DNA of 64,000 nucleotides from Egibacteraceae bacterium (GTDB lineage Bacteria > Actinomycetota > Nitriliruptoria > Euzebyales > Egibacteraceae), in NCBI GenBank assembly GCA_030447925.1, contig JAUJNX010000001.1, positions 396,037 through 460,036 of the forward strand, written 5' to 3'. Below the pieces are notes generated by a model. The model had not been told where the DNA came from. It saw only the letters and a list, made by a program, of their open reading frames with translations, and did no database searches. Both the position numbers and the translations under genes were made by a program. Of the stretch, positions 15,800 to 24,533 are shown one piece after another. The number at the start of each line of letters is the position of its first letter. The first letter of the stretch is position 1.

Positions 15800-18346
15800 T
15801 CAGCCCGACGCCCGGTGGGCGGCACCCCCGGTGGCGGCGTCGACGGCGCGGGCGCGCAGGGCGCGCAGGGTGCCGTCGCGCGACTCCGCGACGATCCGGC
15901 GAGCGGGGGTGGGCAGGTCCAGGCCCAGGGCGCGGTCGGCCATGGCCACCACCTGGTCGTCGATGACGGTCGCGGGGTAGAGCCCCTCGCTGAGCTCCAG
16001 GGCCTCCTCGGCCTCGCGGTCGGCCCACACGCGCTCGAGCAGGTCCGGCCAGCGGTCGACGTACTCGCGCAGGATCTCGTCCTGGCCGGGCCAGAACAGC
16101 CCGCCGAGGAGGGCGCGCTTGGTCGCCAGCGGCATGGCGCGGTCCTCCAGCAGCGCGCTCCACGCCGCCGCCTTGGCCGCGCCCTCGGGCCGGGCGGTGC
16201 GGGCGGTCGCCGCGCGCCGCGCACCGATGTCGGTGGGGTCGCGCTCCAGCTCCGCCGCGATCGCGGCCTCGTCGGCCGCACCAGCCGCCGCCAGCGCGGT
16301 GAGCAGGTGCCAGCGCAGGTCGGTGTCGATCGCCAGGCCGGGGACCTCGCCGCTGCCGTCGAGCAGCCCCTGCAGGACCGCGAGATCCGCCGGGTCGGTC
16401 GCGGCGCCGGCGAAGACCCGCGCCCACACCAGCTGGACGTCGCTGCCCGGCTCCGCGGCGTGCAGGGCGGCGCGGGACCGGTCGGCCAGCAGGCGCCGCA
16501 GGCCGTCGCGGTGGTCCGCCGCGGCGTAGCGGTCGGTCGCGGCCCCCGCCTGCGCCAGCAGCGTCTGCAGCAGGCCCACGTCGGTCTCGGCCTGGGCGTG
16601 CTCGGCGACCAGGGCGACGAACCGGCTGGCGGGCAGCTCTGCGTCGCGGGTCATGTCCCAGGTCGCGCCCCAGCAGATCGCCCGCGCGAGCGGCTCCGCG
16701 ACGTCGCCGAGGTGCGCCGCCAGGGTGTCGAGCGACACCTGGTCCAGCCGCACCTTGGCGTAGGCGAGGTCGTCGTCGTTGGGCAGCAGCAGCGCGGGCG
16801 CCGCCACGCCTGCCAGGGCGGGGACCTCGGTGCGCGCTCCGGCGACGTCCAGCTCGACCTGGTCGCGGCGGCGCAGCACGTCGCCGTCCAGGTCGTACAG
16901 GCCGATGCGCACGCGGTGGGCGCGCAGGGTCGGATGGTCGGCGTCGGCCTCCTGGAGGACCGCGGCGGACCGCAGGGTCGCGCCGTCGCCGTCGAGGTCG
17001 GGCCGCAGGGTGTTGACCCCTGCCGTCTCCAGCCACTGCTTGGACCAGTCGCCGAGGTCGCGGCCCGAGCCCTCCTCCAGCGCGGCGAGGAAGTCGGCCA
17101 GGGTCGCGTTGCCGTACTCGTGGCGGCGGAAGTAGCCGCGCAGCGCCTCGCGGAAGGCGTCCTCGCCGACGTAGTGCACGAGCTGCTTCAGCACCGACGC
17201 GCCCTTGGCGTAGGTGATGCCGTCGAAGAACACGCGCACCGCGTCGGTGTCGACCATGTCCGCGGCGATGGGGTGGGTCGAGGGCAGCTGGTCCTGGGCG
17301 TACGCCCACGCCTTGGTCGTGCTGGCGAAGGCCGCCCACGCGTCGGTGAAGCGGGTGGCCTCCGCGGACGCGAGCGTGGCCATGTAGGTCGCGAAGCTCT
17401 CGTTCAGCCAGAGGTCGTCCCACCAGCGCATGGTCACCAGGTCGCCGAACCACATGTGCGCCATCTCGTGCAGCACGGTGTTCGCGCGGCTCCGGCGCGC
17501 GGCGTGGGTCACCTTGGAGCGGAAGACGTAGCTCTCGCTGAACGTCACGCAGCCCGCGTTCTCCATGGCCCCGGCGTTGAACTCGGGCACGAACAGCTGG
17601 TCGTACTTGCCGAAGGGGTAGGGGTAGGCGAAGTACTCGGCGAAGAAGTCCAGGCCCTGCTTGCTGATCTCGAACATCTCGGCGGCGTCCAGGTGCGCCG
17701 CCAGCGACTGGCGGCAGAACAGGCCCAGGTCGACGCCGCCGTGGTGGTCGCGTTCCACGTGGAACGGGCCCGCGACCAGGGCGGTGATGTAGGGGGACAG
17801 CGGCAGCGTGCGGGCGAAGGTCCACAGGGCCGCGGCGCCGCGGTCCTCGCGGTCGCCGGCGGCGTTCGACACGCAGGTCCACTCCGCCGGGGCGGTCACC
17901 TGGAGCGCGAAGGTGCCCTTGAGGTCCGGCTGGTCGAAGCAGGCGTAGACGCGGTGGGCGTCGAACGGCTCGAACTGCGTGTGCAGGTACACCTGGCCGT
18001 CGACGGGGTCGGTGAAGCGGTGCAGGCCGACGCCGGTGCGCTGGTAGGCGACCCGCGCGACGACGCGGACCTCGTTCTCCGCGCGCAGGTCCTCCAGCGC
18101 GATGCGCCCCGCCCGCACCGGCTTGTCGGCGAGGAGGGCGCCGTTGACCTCGACGCGCTCGATCTCCACGGCCTCGAGGTCGAGGAAGGTCGCCGCCCCC
18201 GGCTCGGCCGCGCGGAACCGCACCACCGTCTCGCTGCGGAAGGTCCGGTCGCCGTCGGTGAGGTCGAGCGTGACCTCGTAGGCGACGTCGGACACCAGGC
18301 GGGCGCGGTCGCGCGCCTCGTCCCGGCTGAGCGCGGTCTCCGGCAT
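15800..18346 (-). CDS. pepN: aminopeptidase N (M1 metallopeptidase)
   Basis: An 848-aa protein starting MPETALSRDEARDRARLV (ATG 18346). The N-terminal beta domain is followed by the exopeptidase motif GAMENAG and the zinc site HEMAHMWFGD with the third ligand in WLNESFATYM. The long C-terminal ERAP1-like helical domain is present, so the length is normal for actinobacterial PepN. It removes N-terminal residues from peptides in the cytoplasm. The 3' end lies 10 bp from the presumed left end of the IS110 element, but the reading frame ends normally. Confidence 0.93.
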   Translation of the reverse strand: MPETALSRDEARDRARLVSDVAYEVTLDLTDGDRTFRSETVVRFRAAEPGAATFLDLEAVEIERVEVNGALLADKPVRAGRIALEDLRAENEVRVVARVAYQRTGVGLHRFTDPVDGQVYLHTQFEPFDAHRVYACFDQPDLKGTFALQVTAPAEWTCVSNAAGDREDRGAAALWTFARTLPLSPYITALVAGPFHVERDHHGGVDLGLFCRQSLAAHLDAAEMFEISKQGLDFFAEYFAYPYPFGKYDQLFVPEFNAGAMENAGCVTFSESYVFRSKVTHAARRSRANTVLHEMAHMWFGDLVTMRWWDDLWLNESFATYMATLASAEATRFTDAWAAFASTTKAWAYAQDQLPSTHPIAADMVDTDAVRVFFDGITYAKGASVLKQLVHYVGEDAFREALRGYFRRHEYGNATLADFLAALEEGSGRDLGDWSKQWLETAGVNTLRPDLDGDGATLRSAAVLQEADADHPTLRAHRVRIGLYDLDGDVLRRRDQVELDVAGARTEVPALAGVAAPALLLPNDDDLAYAKVRLDQVSLDTLAAHLGDVAEPLARAICWGATWDMTRDAELPASRFVALVAEHAQAETDVGLLQTLLAQAGAATDRYAAADHRDGLRRLLADRSRAALHAAEPGSDVQLVWARVFAGAATDPADLAVLQGLLDGSGEVPGLAIDTDLRWHLLTALAAAGAADEAAIAAELERDPTDIGARRAATARTARPEGAAKAAAWSALLEDRAMPLATKRALLGGLFWPGQDEILREYVDRWPDLLERVWADREAEEALELSEGLYPATVIDDQVVAMADRALGLDLPTPARRIVAESRDGTLRALRARAVDAATGGAAHRASG

Positions 18347-18531
18347 CCTCGGCTGCCCCCTGATCGTGGCCCCGCGGTCGCCGACCCGTTCCGCGAGGAC
18401 GTTCCCCTGCTCATTGTGACGGCCGGGCCCCCCGTGCGCGAACGGTGGCCGCACGGCGCAGGGCGTGGTGGCCGCCGGTGGAGGGTAGGAGCACGGGCGG
18501 CAGAGAGGCGACAGGTGGTGGACCTATCGCG

Positions 18532-19317
18532 GTGAGTGATGCCGTGGAGCGCTTCGGCGCGCTGGTGGCGCGACCGGAGCGCCTCGACCTGGGCGAGGCC
18601 GCGCTGCAGATCGCCCGCGGCGCCTACCCCGACCTGGACGTGGGGGCCTGGCTGCGCGCCCTGGACCGGCTCGCCGACGGGGTGACGGGGATCGCCGCCG
18701 TGCGCGCCCGCCTGTTCGACGAGCTGGGCCTCCGGGGTGACGGCGAGGGCTACTACGACCCGGACAACTCGTTCCTGCACCGCGTGCTGGAGCGCCGCCG
18801 CGGCATCCCCATCACCCTGTCGGTCATCACCATCGAGGTCGCCCGGCGCGCGGGCAGCCCCTGCGACGGCGTGGGCATGCCCGGCCACTTCCTGGTCCGC
18901 GACCGGGAGGCGGGGGTGCTGCTGGACCCGTTCGACGGCGGGCGGGTGCTCGACGAGGCCGGTGCCGAGGACCTGTTCCGGTCCACCACCGGGGCGGGGC
19001 CGGAGATCCCGTTCGGGCCCCACCTCCTGCCCGTGCTGACCCCGCTGGAGATCCTGGTCCGGATGCTGGCCAACCTGCGGTCGCTGTACCGCGCGTCCGG
19101 GGCGGCCGCGGACCTGGAGTGGGTGCTGCGGATGCGCTTCGCGCTGCCGGCGCCGCCGTCGACCGCGGAGGTCGCGGAGCTCGGCGAGGCGCTGGCGGCG
19201 CAGGGCCGGCTTCTCGAGGGCGCCAAGGAGCTGGAGGCCCGCGCCCTGACCACCGACCCCGAGTCGGCCCTGGCCCTGCGCGCCGCCGCCCGCGCCCTGC
19301 GCGCCCGCCTCAACTAG
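18532..19317 (+). CDS. SirB1-family / transglutaminase-like protein
   Basis: A 261-aa protein starting at GTG 18532. A helical N-terminal region is followed by the SirB1/transglutaminase core: NSFLHRVLERRRGIPITLSV, GVGMPGHFLVR and DPFDGGRVLDEAG. C-terminal TPR-like helices follow. The family's catalytic Cys is not obvious; Cys in GSPCDGV is the only candidate near the GHF histidine. It is transcribed divergently from pepN across a 185-bp gap in which I see no gene. The function is unknown. Confidence 0.85.
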   Translation: MSDAVERFGALVARPERLDLGEAALQIARGAYPDLDVGAWLRALDRLADGVTGIAAVRARLFDELGLRGDGEGYYDPDNSFLHRVLERRRGIPITLSVITIEVARRAGSPCDGVGMPGHFLVRDREAGVLLDPFDGGRVLDEAGAEDLFRSTTGAGPEIPFGPHLLPVLTPLEILVRMLANLRSLYRASGAAADLEWVLRMRFALPAPPSTAEVAELGEALAAQGRLLEGAKELEARALTTDPESALALRAAARALRARLN

Positions 19318-19331
19318 GCCCAGGGCCCTGG

Positions 19332-19685
19332 CTAGCGCGCGACGATCGCGCGGCGCAGGGGGGTCAGGCGGTCCTCGATGGCGGCGACGGTCAGGGCGGG
19401 GACGCCCAGGCCGTGGAGGGTGTCGACGAGGTGGCCGAGCATGCGGGTGAAGTGGGCCTCGGTCACCGCCAGGCCCTGGTGGGCGACGCGCATGTCGCGG
19501 CCGTCGTAGCGGTCAGAGCCCTCCAGCGCCGCGGTGAGGAACTCGCGCTGGTGCGCGGCCAGGCGGCGCAGGTCGACGCTGGTGAAGTACGGTGCCAGGT
19601 CCGCGTCGGCCAGGACGCGGCGGTAGAAGTCGTCGACCGCGGCCTCGACCGCGGCACGCCCACCGATCTGTGCATAGATGGACAA
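19332..19685 (-). CDS. glbN: group I truncated haemoglobin
   Basis: A 117-aa protein with a TTG start at 19685, supported by GGAGGG seven bases upstream. Globin features: LSIYAQIGGRAAVEAAVDDFY at the N-terminus, YF in the B-helix-to-E-helix region (APYFTSVDL), and the proximal histidine in RVAHQGLAVTEAHF. Such proteins bind O2, NO or both. It lies next to and on the same strand as an HxlR regulator, which may point to a redox or nitrosative-stress context. Confidence 0.9.
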   Translation of the reverse strand: MSIYAQIGGRAAVEAAVDDFYRRVLADADLAPYFTSVDLRRLAAHQREFLTAALEGSDRYDGRDMRVAHQGLAVTEAHFTRMLGHLVDTLHGLGVPALTVAAIEDRLTPLRRAIVAR

Positions 19686-19726
19686 GGCGCCCCCTCCGTC
19701 AGGTGCGAGGCCATGGTGCCCCACGG

Positions 19727-20140
19727 TCAGGCGTAGCGGAGGTCGTCCTCGTCGGCGTCGGCCACCGAGAGGCCGCAGGTGGGGCAGTACCAGCGCGCCT
19801 CCAGCGCCGTACCGCACAGCAGGTGCGACGGCGGGCGGGCGTCCTCCGCGTGCGCCGCGCCCCAGGACGCGAACAGCCGGATGGCGCCGGCCAGCTCCTG
19901 ACCCATCGCCGTGAGGCTGTAGGCGTACCGCAGCGGGCGCTGGGAGTAGGCCCGGGCCAGGACCACGCCGCCGTGCTCCAGGTGCTTCAGCCGCTGGGAC
20001 AGCACGTTGGGGGCGATGCCCGGCAGCAGCGCCTGGAGCTCGCCGAACCGGCGGGACCCGTCCAGGAGGGCCTCGACCACGAGCAGGCTCCAGCGGTCGC
20101 CGACCTTGGCGACGGCGGACTCCAGCGGCGAGGGCGGCAT
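19727..20140 (-). CDS. HxlR-family transcriptional regulator
   Basis: A 137-aa protein starting MPPSPLESAVAKVGDRWSLL (ATG 20140). The winged-helix pattern RRFGELQALLPGIAPNVLSQRLKHLEHGGVV is typical of HxlR/MarR-like regulators. There is an unusual C-terminal zinc-ribbon-like tail (LLCGTAL followed by WYCPTCGL). It is divergent from the HtrA-like pair; a 6-bp inverted repeat lies between them. Confidence 0.87.
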   Translation of the reverse strand: MPPSPLESAVAKVGDRWSLLVVEALLDGSRRFGELQALLPGIAPNVLSQRLKHLEHGGVVLARAYSQRPLRYAYSLTAMGQELAGAIRLFASWGAAHAEDARPPSHLLCGTALEARWYCPTCGLSVADADEDDLRYA

Positions 20141-20186
20141 GGTCCAAGGGTACGGGGCCCTGCAGATCCTGCGCGAAGGGGTAGTC

Positions 20187-20210
20187 GCTAGTAGATTGCA
20201 AGTCACTAGC
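20187..20210. promoter_or_regulatory. inverted repeat in the HxlR / protease intergenic region
   Basis: GCTAGT (20187-20192) and ACTAGC (20205-20210) are perfect complements with a 12-bp spacer, in the 94-bp region between the divergent HxlR gene and the first protease gene. A TANNNT word (TAGATT) overlaps the left half. The position and the short, widely spaced arms fit an operator for the adjacent winged-helix regulator. Confidence 0.5.
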
Positions 20211-20234
20211 AGCCTCAGCGCACAGGAGCACGCA

Positions 20235-21152
20235 GTGAGCTTCCTTGATGAGATCGCCCGGTCCTCGACGGCCGTCGCCGAGCGCGCGGGCTCCGCGGTG
20301 GTGTCGATCGGCCGCAACGGGCGCGGGTCCGGCGTCGTGATCGCCGAGGGCCGGGTCCTGACCAACGCGCACAACCTGCGCGACCGCACCACGACCGTGA
20401 CCTTCCCCGACGGGCGCGCCGCCCAGGGCATCGTCGCCGGCGTGGACGTCGACGGCGACCTCGCCGTCCTGGAGGTCGACACCACCGGTGCGACCCCGAT
20501 CACCTGGGACGACGCCGCCCCCGCCCTGACCCAGGGGGTGCCGGTGTTCGCCCTGGCCAACCCCGGCGGGCGCGGGCTGCGGGCCACGTTCGGGACCGTC
20601 TCCGCCGTCGGGCAGACCTTCCGCGGGCCGCGCGGCCGGCGCATCGGCGGCGCGGTGGAGCACACCGCCCCGCTGGGCCGCGGGTCGTCGGGCAGCCCCA
20701 TCGTGGACGCGGAGGGCCGCTTCGCCGGGCTCAACACCAACCGCCTCGGCGAGGGCTTCTACCTGGCCCTGCCCGCCGACGCCGACCTGCGCGCCCGCGT
20801 CGAGCGCCTGACCCGCGGGGAGAACCCCCGGCGCGTGCGCCTGGGCGTCGGCCTCGCCCCCGCCCGCGTCGCCAACCGGCTGCGGGCCGCCGTCGGCCTG
20901 CCCGAGCGCGACGGCCTGCTGGTCCAGACCGTCGACGCCGACAGCCCCGCCGGGCGCGCCGACCTGCGCTGCGGCGACCTGATCGTGCAGGCCGCCGGCC
21001 GCCCGGTCACCACCCCCGACGACCTCGTCGACATCCTCGACGAGGTCGAGGACGGCGCGACGCTGGCGCTGGGCGTCGTCCGCGGGGTCGAGGAGCTGGC
21101 CGTGTCGGTCCGCTTCGGCGAGACCGACCAGAGCGCTGCGGGCTCGGTGTGA
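20235..21152 (+). CDS. HtrA-like trypsin-type serine protease with PDZ domain (1)
   Basis: A 305-aa protein from GTG 20235 (VSFLDEIARSST), preceded by CAGGAG. The catalytic triad is visible as LTNAHNLRD (His), DGDLAVLEV (Asp) and GRGSSGSPIVD (Ser). A C-terminal PDZ domain runs from RVRLGVGLAP to the end (GRADLRCGDLIVQAAGRPV). There is no signal peptide or membrane anchor, which is unusual for HtrA, so it may act in the cytoplasm. The stop overlaps the second protease gene by 4 bp. Confidence 0.87.
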   Translation: MSFLDEIARSSTAVAERAGSAVVSIGRNGRGSGVVIAEGRVLTNAHNLRDRTTTVTFPDGRAAQGIVAGVDVDGDLAVLEVDTTGATPITWDDAAPALTQGVPVFALANPGGRGLRATFGTVSAVGQTFRGPRGRRIGGAVEHTAPLGRGSSGSPIVDAEGRFAGLNTNRLGEGFYLALPADADLRARVERLTRGENPRRVRLGVGLAPARVANRLRAAVGLPERDGLLVQTVDADSPAGRADLRCGDLIVQAAGRPVTTPDDLVDILDEVEDGATLALGVVRGVEELAVSVRFGETDQSAAGSV

Positions 21153-22156
21153 CCACCGTGGCCGACCGGCCCGTGTCCGACGCCGAGGCGCTCGACGCGT
21201 ACTCGACGGTCGTGACGCGGGTCGCCGCCCGGCTCCTGCCGTCGGTCGCCAGCCTGCGCGTCACCCAGCAGGCCGGCGCCGGGTCCGGGGGCGGGCGGCG
21301 CACCCGCGGCGCGGGGTCGGCCGTGGTCCTCACCGCCGACGGCCACCTGGTCACCTCCGCCCACGTGGTCGACGGCGGCGACGGCGGCGAGGCGACGTTC
21401 TCCGACGGGCGCACCCTGGAGTTCGACATCGTGGGGTCCGACCCGCTGTCGGACCTGGCCGTGATCCGTGCCCGGACGGGCGCGGCGGGCCTGGAACCGG
21501 CCGAGCTCGGCGACGCCGACGCCCTCGTCGTCGGCCAGCTCGTCGTCGCCATCGGCTCGCCGCTCGGCTACGCCGGGTCGGTCAGCGCCGGGGTGGTCAG
21601 CGCGCTGGGCCGGTCGCTGGCGGCCCAGCCCGCCCGCGGCGGGCAGGTCGCCGGGCGCCTGGTCGAGAACGTCATCCAGACCGACGCGTCCCTGCACCCC
21701 GGCAACTCCGGCGGCGCGCTGGCCGACGGCACCGGACGGGTGATCGGGGTCAACACCGCGGTCGTGGGGCCCGGCATCGGGCAGGGCCTGGGCCTCGCGG
21801 TGCCGATGAACGCGACGACCCGCGGCATCATCGCCGCGCTCCTGCGCCACGGCCGCGTCCGGCGCGCCTACCTCGGCATCGCCGGCGGCAGCCGCCCGCT
21901 GCCCCCGCGCGCCGCCCGGGCGACGGGTCGCGCGCAGGGCATCGAGGTCGTGTCGGTGGTGCGCGGCAGCCCCGCCGACCGCGCGGGCCTGCGGCCCGAG
22001 GACGTGCTCCTCGACATCGACGGGGTGGCGGTCACCGGCGTCGGCGAGCTCCAGCGCCTCATGGGCGAGGAGCGCATCGACCGCCCGGTCACCGTCCGCA
22101 TCCTGCGCGACGCCCGCGAGACCACCGTCACCGTCCGCCCGACCGAGCTGGCCTGA
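21149..22156 (+). CDS. HtrA-like trypsin-type serine protease with PDZ domain (2)
   Basis: A 335-aa paralogue of the preceding gene, starting at an overlapping GTG. Triad: LVTSAHVVDGG (His), DPLSDLAVIRA (Asp), SLHPGNSGGALAD (Ser). The PDZ domain begins near RRAYLGIAGG and contains GLRPEDVLLDIDGV. Again there is no export signal. Two translationally coupled, apparently cytoplasmic HtrA-like proteases may form mixed assemblies. Confidence 0.88.
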   Translation: MTTVADRPVSDAEALDAYSTVVTRVAARLLPSVASLRVTQQAGAGSGGGRRTRGAGSAVVLTADGHLVTSAHVVDGGDGGEATFSDGRTLEFDIVGSDPLSDLAVIRARTGAAGLEPAELGDADALVVGQLVVAIGSPLGYAGSVSAGVVSALGRSLAAQPARGGQVAGRLVENVIQTDASLHPGNSGGALADGTGRVIGVNTAVVGPGIGQGLGLAVPMNATTRGIIAALLRHGRVRRAYLGIAGGSRPLPPRAARATGRAQGIEVVSVVRGSPADRAGLRPEDVLLDIDGVAVTGVGELQRLMGEERIDRPVTVRILRDARETTVTVRPTELA

Positions 22157-22175
22157 ATGCACCCGGGGGCCGTGG

Positions 22176-22490
22176 TCAGGTCGCCGCCGCCACCGCGGCG
22201 CCTGCATCGCGGACGCTCAGGATCGTCAGCCAGCAGCAGAACAGCTGCAGCAGCGGCGGCAGCGCCCCCGCCACCTCCTCGTCGACCCGCACCTGGTCCT
22301 CCGGTGCTCCGTCGGGCACGGCGACCGCCGTGGGCCGCCAGAACCCGCGCCGCTCGAAGCGCCACGAGCGCCCGTCCACGGTCGCGACCGCCCGGGTCCG
22401 CCCCCACCCCTGCCAGCGCAACGTGCCTGCCCCGGCCAGCGCGTAGCTCCCGTCCGGCTCCCGCCGCAGCTCGCGTACCTGGGTGCTCAT
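22176..22490 (-). CDS. hypothetical protein (104 aa)
   Basis: Starts MSTQVRELRREPDGSYAL at ATG 22490 with GGAG upstream. Beta-rich and Trp/Arg-rich in the middle (TLRWQGWGRTRAVATVDGRS), with a hydrophobic C-terminal stretch (LPPLLQLFCCWLTILSV) that may be a single membrane helix. I recognise no family. Last of three closely spaced small genes on the minus strand. Confidence 0.65.
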   Translation of the reverse strand: MSTQVRELRREPDGSYALAGAGTLRWQGWGRTRAVATVDGRSWRFERRGFWRPTAVAVPDGAPEDQVRVDEEVAGALPPLLQLFCCWLTILSVRDAGAAVAAAT

Positions 22491-22501
22491 CAGGGACTCC
22501 T

Positions 22502-22729
22502 TCACGCCCGGCGCAGCAGCACGAAGGTGCGCGACTGCATGGACGAGTGGCTCACGATCGTCCACCCCTGGTCCTCCAGGTGCTGGGCCGCCTCCAGCAG
22601 ATCGCCGAACAGGCCCATCGTGTCGTGGTACAGCATGACGAGGCGGTGGGGGTAGGTCGCCAGGATCATGGGGTCGGTGAGGACCGCCTTCGCGCCGACC
22701 ATGCGGTGGCGCGCCACGTCCGCCGCCAC
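22502..22729 (-). CDS. hypothetical protein (75 aa)
   Basis: A GTG start at 22729 lies 1 nt after the stop of the upstream gene, so translation is probably coupled. The protein begins MAADVARHRM and ends MQSRTFVLLRRA, with HLEDQGWTIVSHS in between. The LEDQGW-VSHS-FVLLR pattern looks like a small alpha-beta fold. No family is recognised. Confidence 0.6.
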   Translation of the reverse strand: MAADVARHRMVGAKAVLTDPMILATYPHRLVMLYHDTMGLFGDLLEAAQHLEDQGWTIVSHSSMQSRTFVLLRRA

Positions 22730-22730
22730 C

Positions 22731-23081
22731 TCAGGCCATCCGGGGGGTGCCGGCCAGGGCGGCGTCCACGGCGCGGGTGATCTGGCCCTCGATCTCCCGG
22801 GCGTGGAGGCGCTCGCCCCAGCCGGTGCTGAGGACCGACCCCCTCGGGCGGCCCCGGACGGTCAGGGTCGCACCGCCGGTGGGGTCGTCGGTCACGGTGG
22901 CCAGCAGGTGCTGGCCCCAGCTCGTCCAGGTCACGCCGCTGCCGAAGCGCGCCGTCCGGGTCGCGTCGTCGGCCTCGCGCAGGTCCATGGTCGCCAGCGC
23001 GCGGCGCAGCGCGGTCCACAGCGCCGCCGCGTCGACCTCGTAGCGGCGGGAGAACAGTTCCCGCTCGTCCATCACGCCCAT
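22731..23081 (-). CDS. hypothetical protein (116 aa)
   Basis: Starts MGVMDERELFSRRYEVDAAA (ATG 23081 with GAGGAG 8 nt upstream). The early helix ALWTALRRALATMD followed by several short strands (FGSGVTWTSWGQ, LLATVTDD, ATLTVRGRP) resembles a small SRPBCC/polyketide-cyclase-like fold, but this is only a structural impression. First gene of the three-gene operon. Confidence 0.65.
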   Translation of the reverse strand: MGVMDERELFSRRYEVDAAALWTALRRALATMDLREADDATRTARFGSGVTWTSWGQHLLATVTDDPTGGATLTVRGRPRGSVLSTGWGERLHAREIEGQITRAVDAALAGTPRMA

Positions 23082-23172
23082 CCTGGGTGCTCCTCGTCTC
23101 GGGGTCGCCGCTGACCGTACGCACCCGCCGCGTCCGGGCCATCCGCCCCCGGGTCGAGATCCCCCGGGCGGC

Positions 23173-24063
23173 TCAGCCCGGGGTGGGAGGGGCGGGCGCC
23201 AGGGCGGCGCGCAGCCCCGCCTCCAGCGACCGCGAGGTGTGCGCCAGCTCGCGGCGGGCGCGGGTGTCGCGCGCGTAGCAGGTGCGCCCGTCCAGGGCGC
23301 GCAGCAGGCCGGGCAGGGCCGCGGGCAGGCCGCCCGCCGCGGCCAGCGCCGGGGCCAGGGGTCCCGCGACCCGCAGCGCCGCCGGGGGCAGGGGCCGCGG
23401 CACCGGCTGCCCGGCCAGGGCGGCGACGGTGCGCACGACCCGCCCGAGGGTCGCGGGCTCGCCCCCCAGCACGTAGGCGCGCCCGTCACGCCCGTCGTCC
23501 AGCACGCGGACCACGCCGTCGGCCGCGTCGTCGCGGTGGGTGAGGGTGGCGCCGAACGCAGGCAGGAGCGGGACCGGCCCGCCGGCCGCGACCTGGCGGA
23601 CCAGCAGGCCGAGCGGACCGGGGTCGCCGTCCCCGTAGAGCAGGCCCGGCAGGGCCAGGACGACCGGTTGCCGGGCGGCCGCCGCCACGGCGCGCGCCTG
23701 GGCCCGCTGGAGCACGTCGACCGCGGCGATCCGGGTGCGCCGGTCGGCGCGCTCGGCCTCGTCCACCGTCCGCCCGCCGGTGTCGCCGAAGACGGCGGTG
23801 CCGGTGACCACGACCACCCGGACGCCGGCGTCGCGCGCCGCGGCCAGCACCCGGTCGGTGGTGGCGACCGCCGCGCGCCCCAGCACGCGCCGGGGCGCGA
23901 GCGGGGCCGCCAGCACCGCGGCGGGGACCGCGTGGACCACGGCGTCGGCGCCGGCCAGCGCGCCCGGGGTCTCCAGGGCCGTCACCTCGTCACCGCGGGC
24001 GGTGAGGCGGGCCACCACGGCCCGGCCGAGGAAGGTTGCGGGGCCTGTGACGACGACGCGCAT
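23173..24063 (-). CDS. NAD(P)-dependent epimerase/dehydratase-family protein
   Basis: A 296-aa extended SDR-like protein starting MRVVVTGPATFLGRAVVARL (ATG 24063). The usual glycine motif is altered (TGPATFLG instead of TGxxGxxG). VVVTGTAVFGD and ALPGLLYGDGDPGP match later SDR segments. The YxxxK catalytic motif is not clear, so catalytic activity is uncertain. It may act as a nucleotide-sugar or quinone-binding SDR-like protein. Confidence 0.78.
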   Translation of the reverse strand: MRVVVTGPATFLGRAVVARLTARGDEVTALETPGALAGADAVVHAVPAAVLAAPLAPRRVLGRAAVATTDRVLAAARDAGVRVVVVTGTAVFGDTGGRTVDEAERADRRTRIAAVDVLQRAQARAVAAAARQPVVLALPGLLYGDGDPGPLGLLVRQVAAGGPVPLLPAFGATLTHRDDAADGVVRVLDDGRDGRAYVLGGEPATLGRVVRTVAALAGQPVPRPLPPAALRVAGPLAPALAAAGGLPAALPGLLRALDGRTCYARDTRARRELAHTSRSLEAGLRAALAPAPPTPG

Positions 24064-24133
24064 GCTGCCATGCTGGCGCGCGACGCCCACCACGACCGCG
24101 ACGCCCCCGACGACCGCGAGGCCCCCGCCGCTC

Positions 24134-24529
24134 ATGTCCCAGCACCGGATCGACGCCGACGCCCTGCCCTACGACCCCGCCCGGCTGGACCGCAAGCCCG
24201 ACATCGGCGCCGAGGGCTTCTTCGCGGTCGACCTGCGCGCCGGCCGCGTCCTGGCCGTCGAGCCCTTCCCGGAGGCGCGCAAGCCCGCCTGGAAGTTGAC
24301 CGTGGACTTCGGGCCGGTCGTGGGGACCCTGCGCACCTCCGCCCAGGTGACCAACTACTCGGCGGAGGAGCTGACCGGCCGCATGGTCGTGGGTGCGGTC
24401 AACCTGGGCCGCAAGCGCATCGCCGGGTTCGTCAGCGAGTTCCTGGTCCTGGGCACGCTGGACCCCGACGGGACCGTCCGGCTGCTCGCGGTCGAACCCG
24501 GCACCCAGCCCGGCGCCCCCATCGCCTGA
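24134..24529 (+). CDS. tRNA-binding-domain protein (CsaA / EMAP II type)
   Basis: A 131-aa protein with an OB-fold tRNA-binding domain: FFAVDLRAGRVLAVEPFPEARKP in part, then WKLTVDFG, TSAQVTNYS and the C-terminal VNLGRKRIAGFVSEFLVLG. CsaA-like proteins are proposed export chaperones or tRNA binders. It starts at ATG 24134, 70 bp from the divergent SDR gene. The downstream kinase gene starts 4 bp after its stop. Confidence 0.87.
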   Translation: MSQHRIDADALPYDPARLDRKPDIGAEGFFAVDLRAGRVLAVEPFPEARKPAWKLTVDFGPVVGTLRTSAQVTNYSAEELTGRMVVGAVNLGRKRIAGFVSEFLVLGTLDPDGTVRLLAVEPGTQPGAPIA

Positions 24530-24533
24530 GCCC

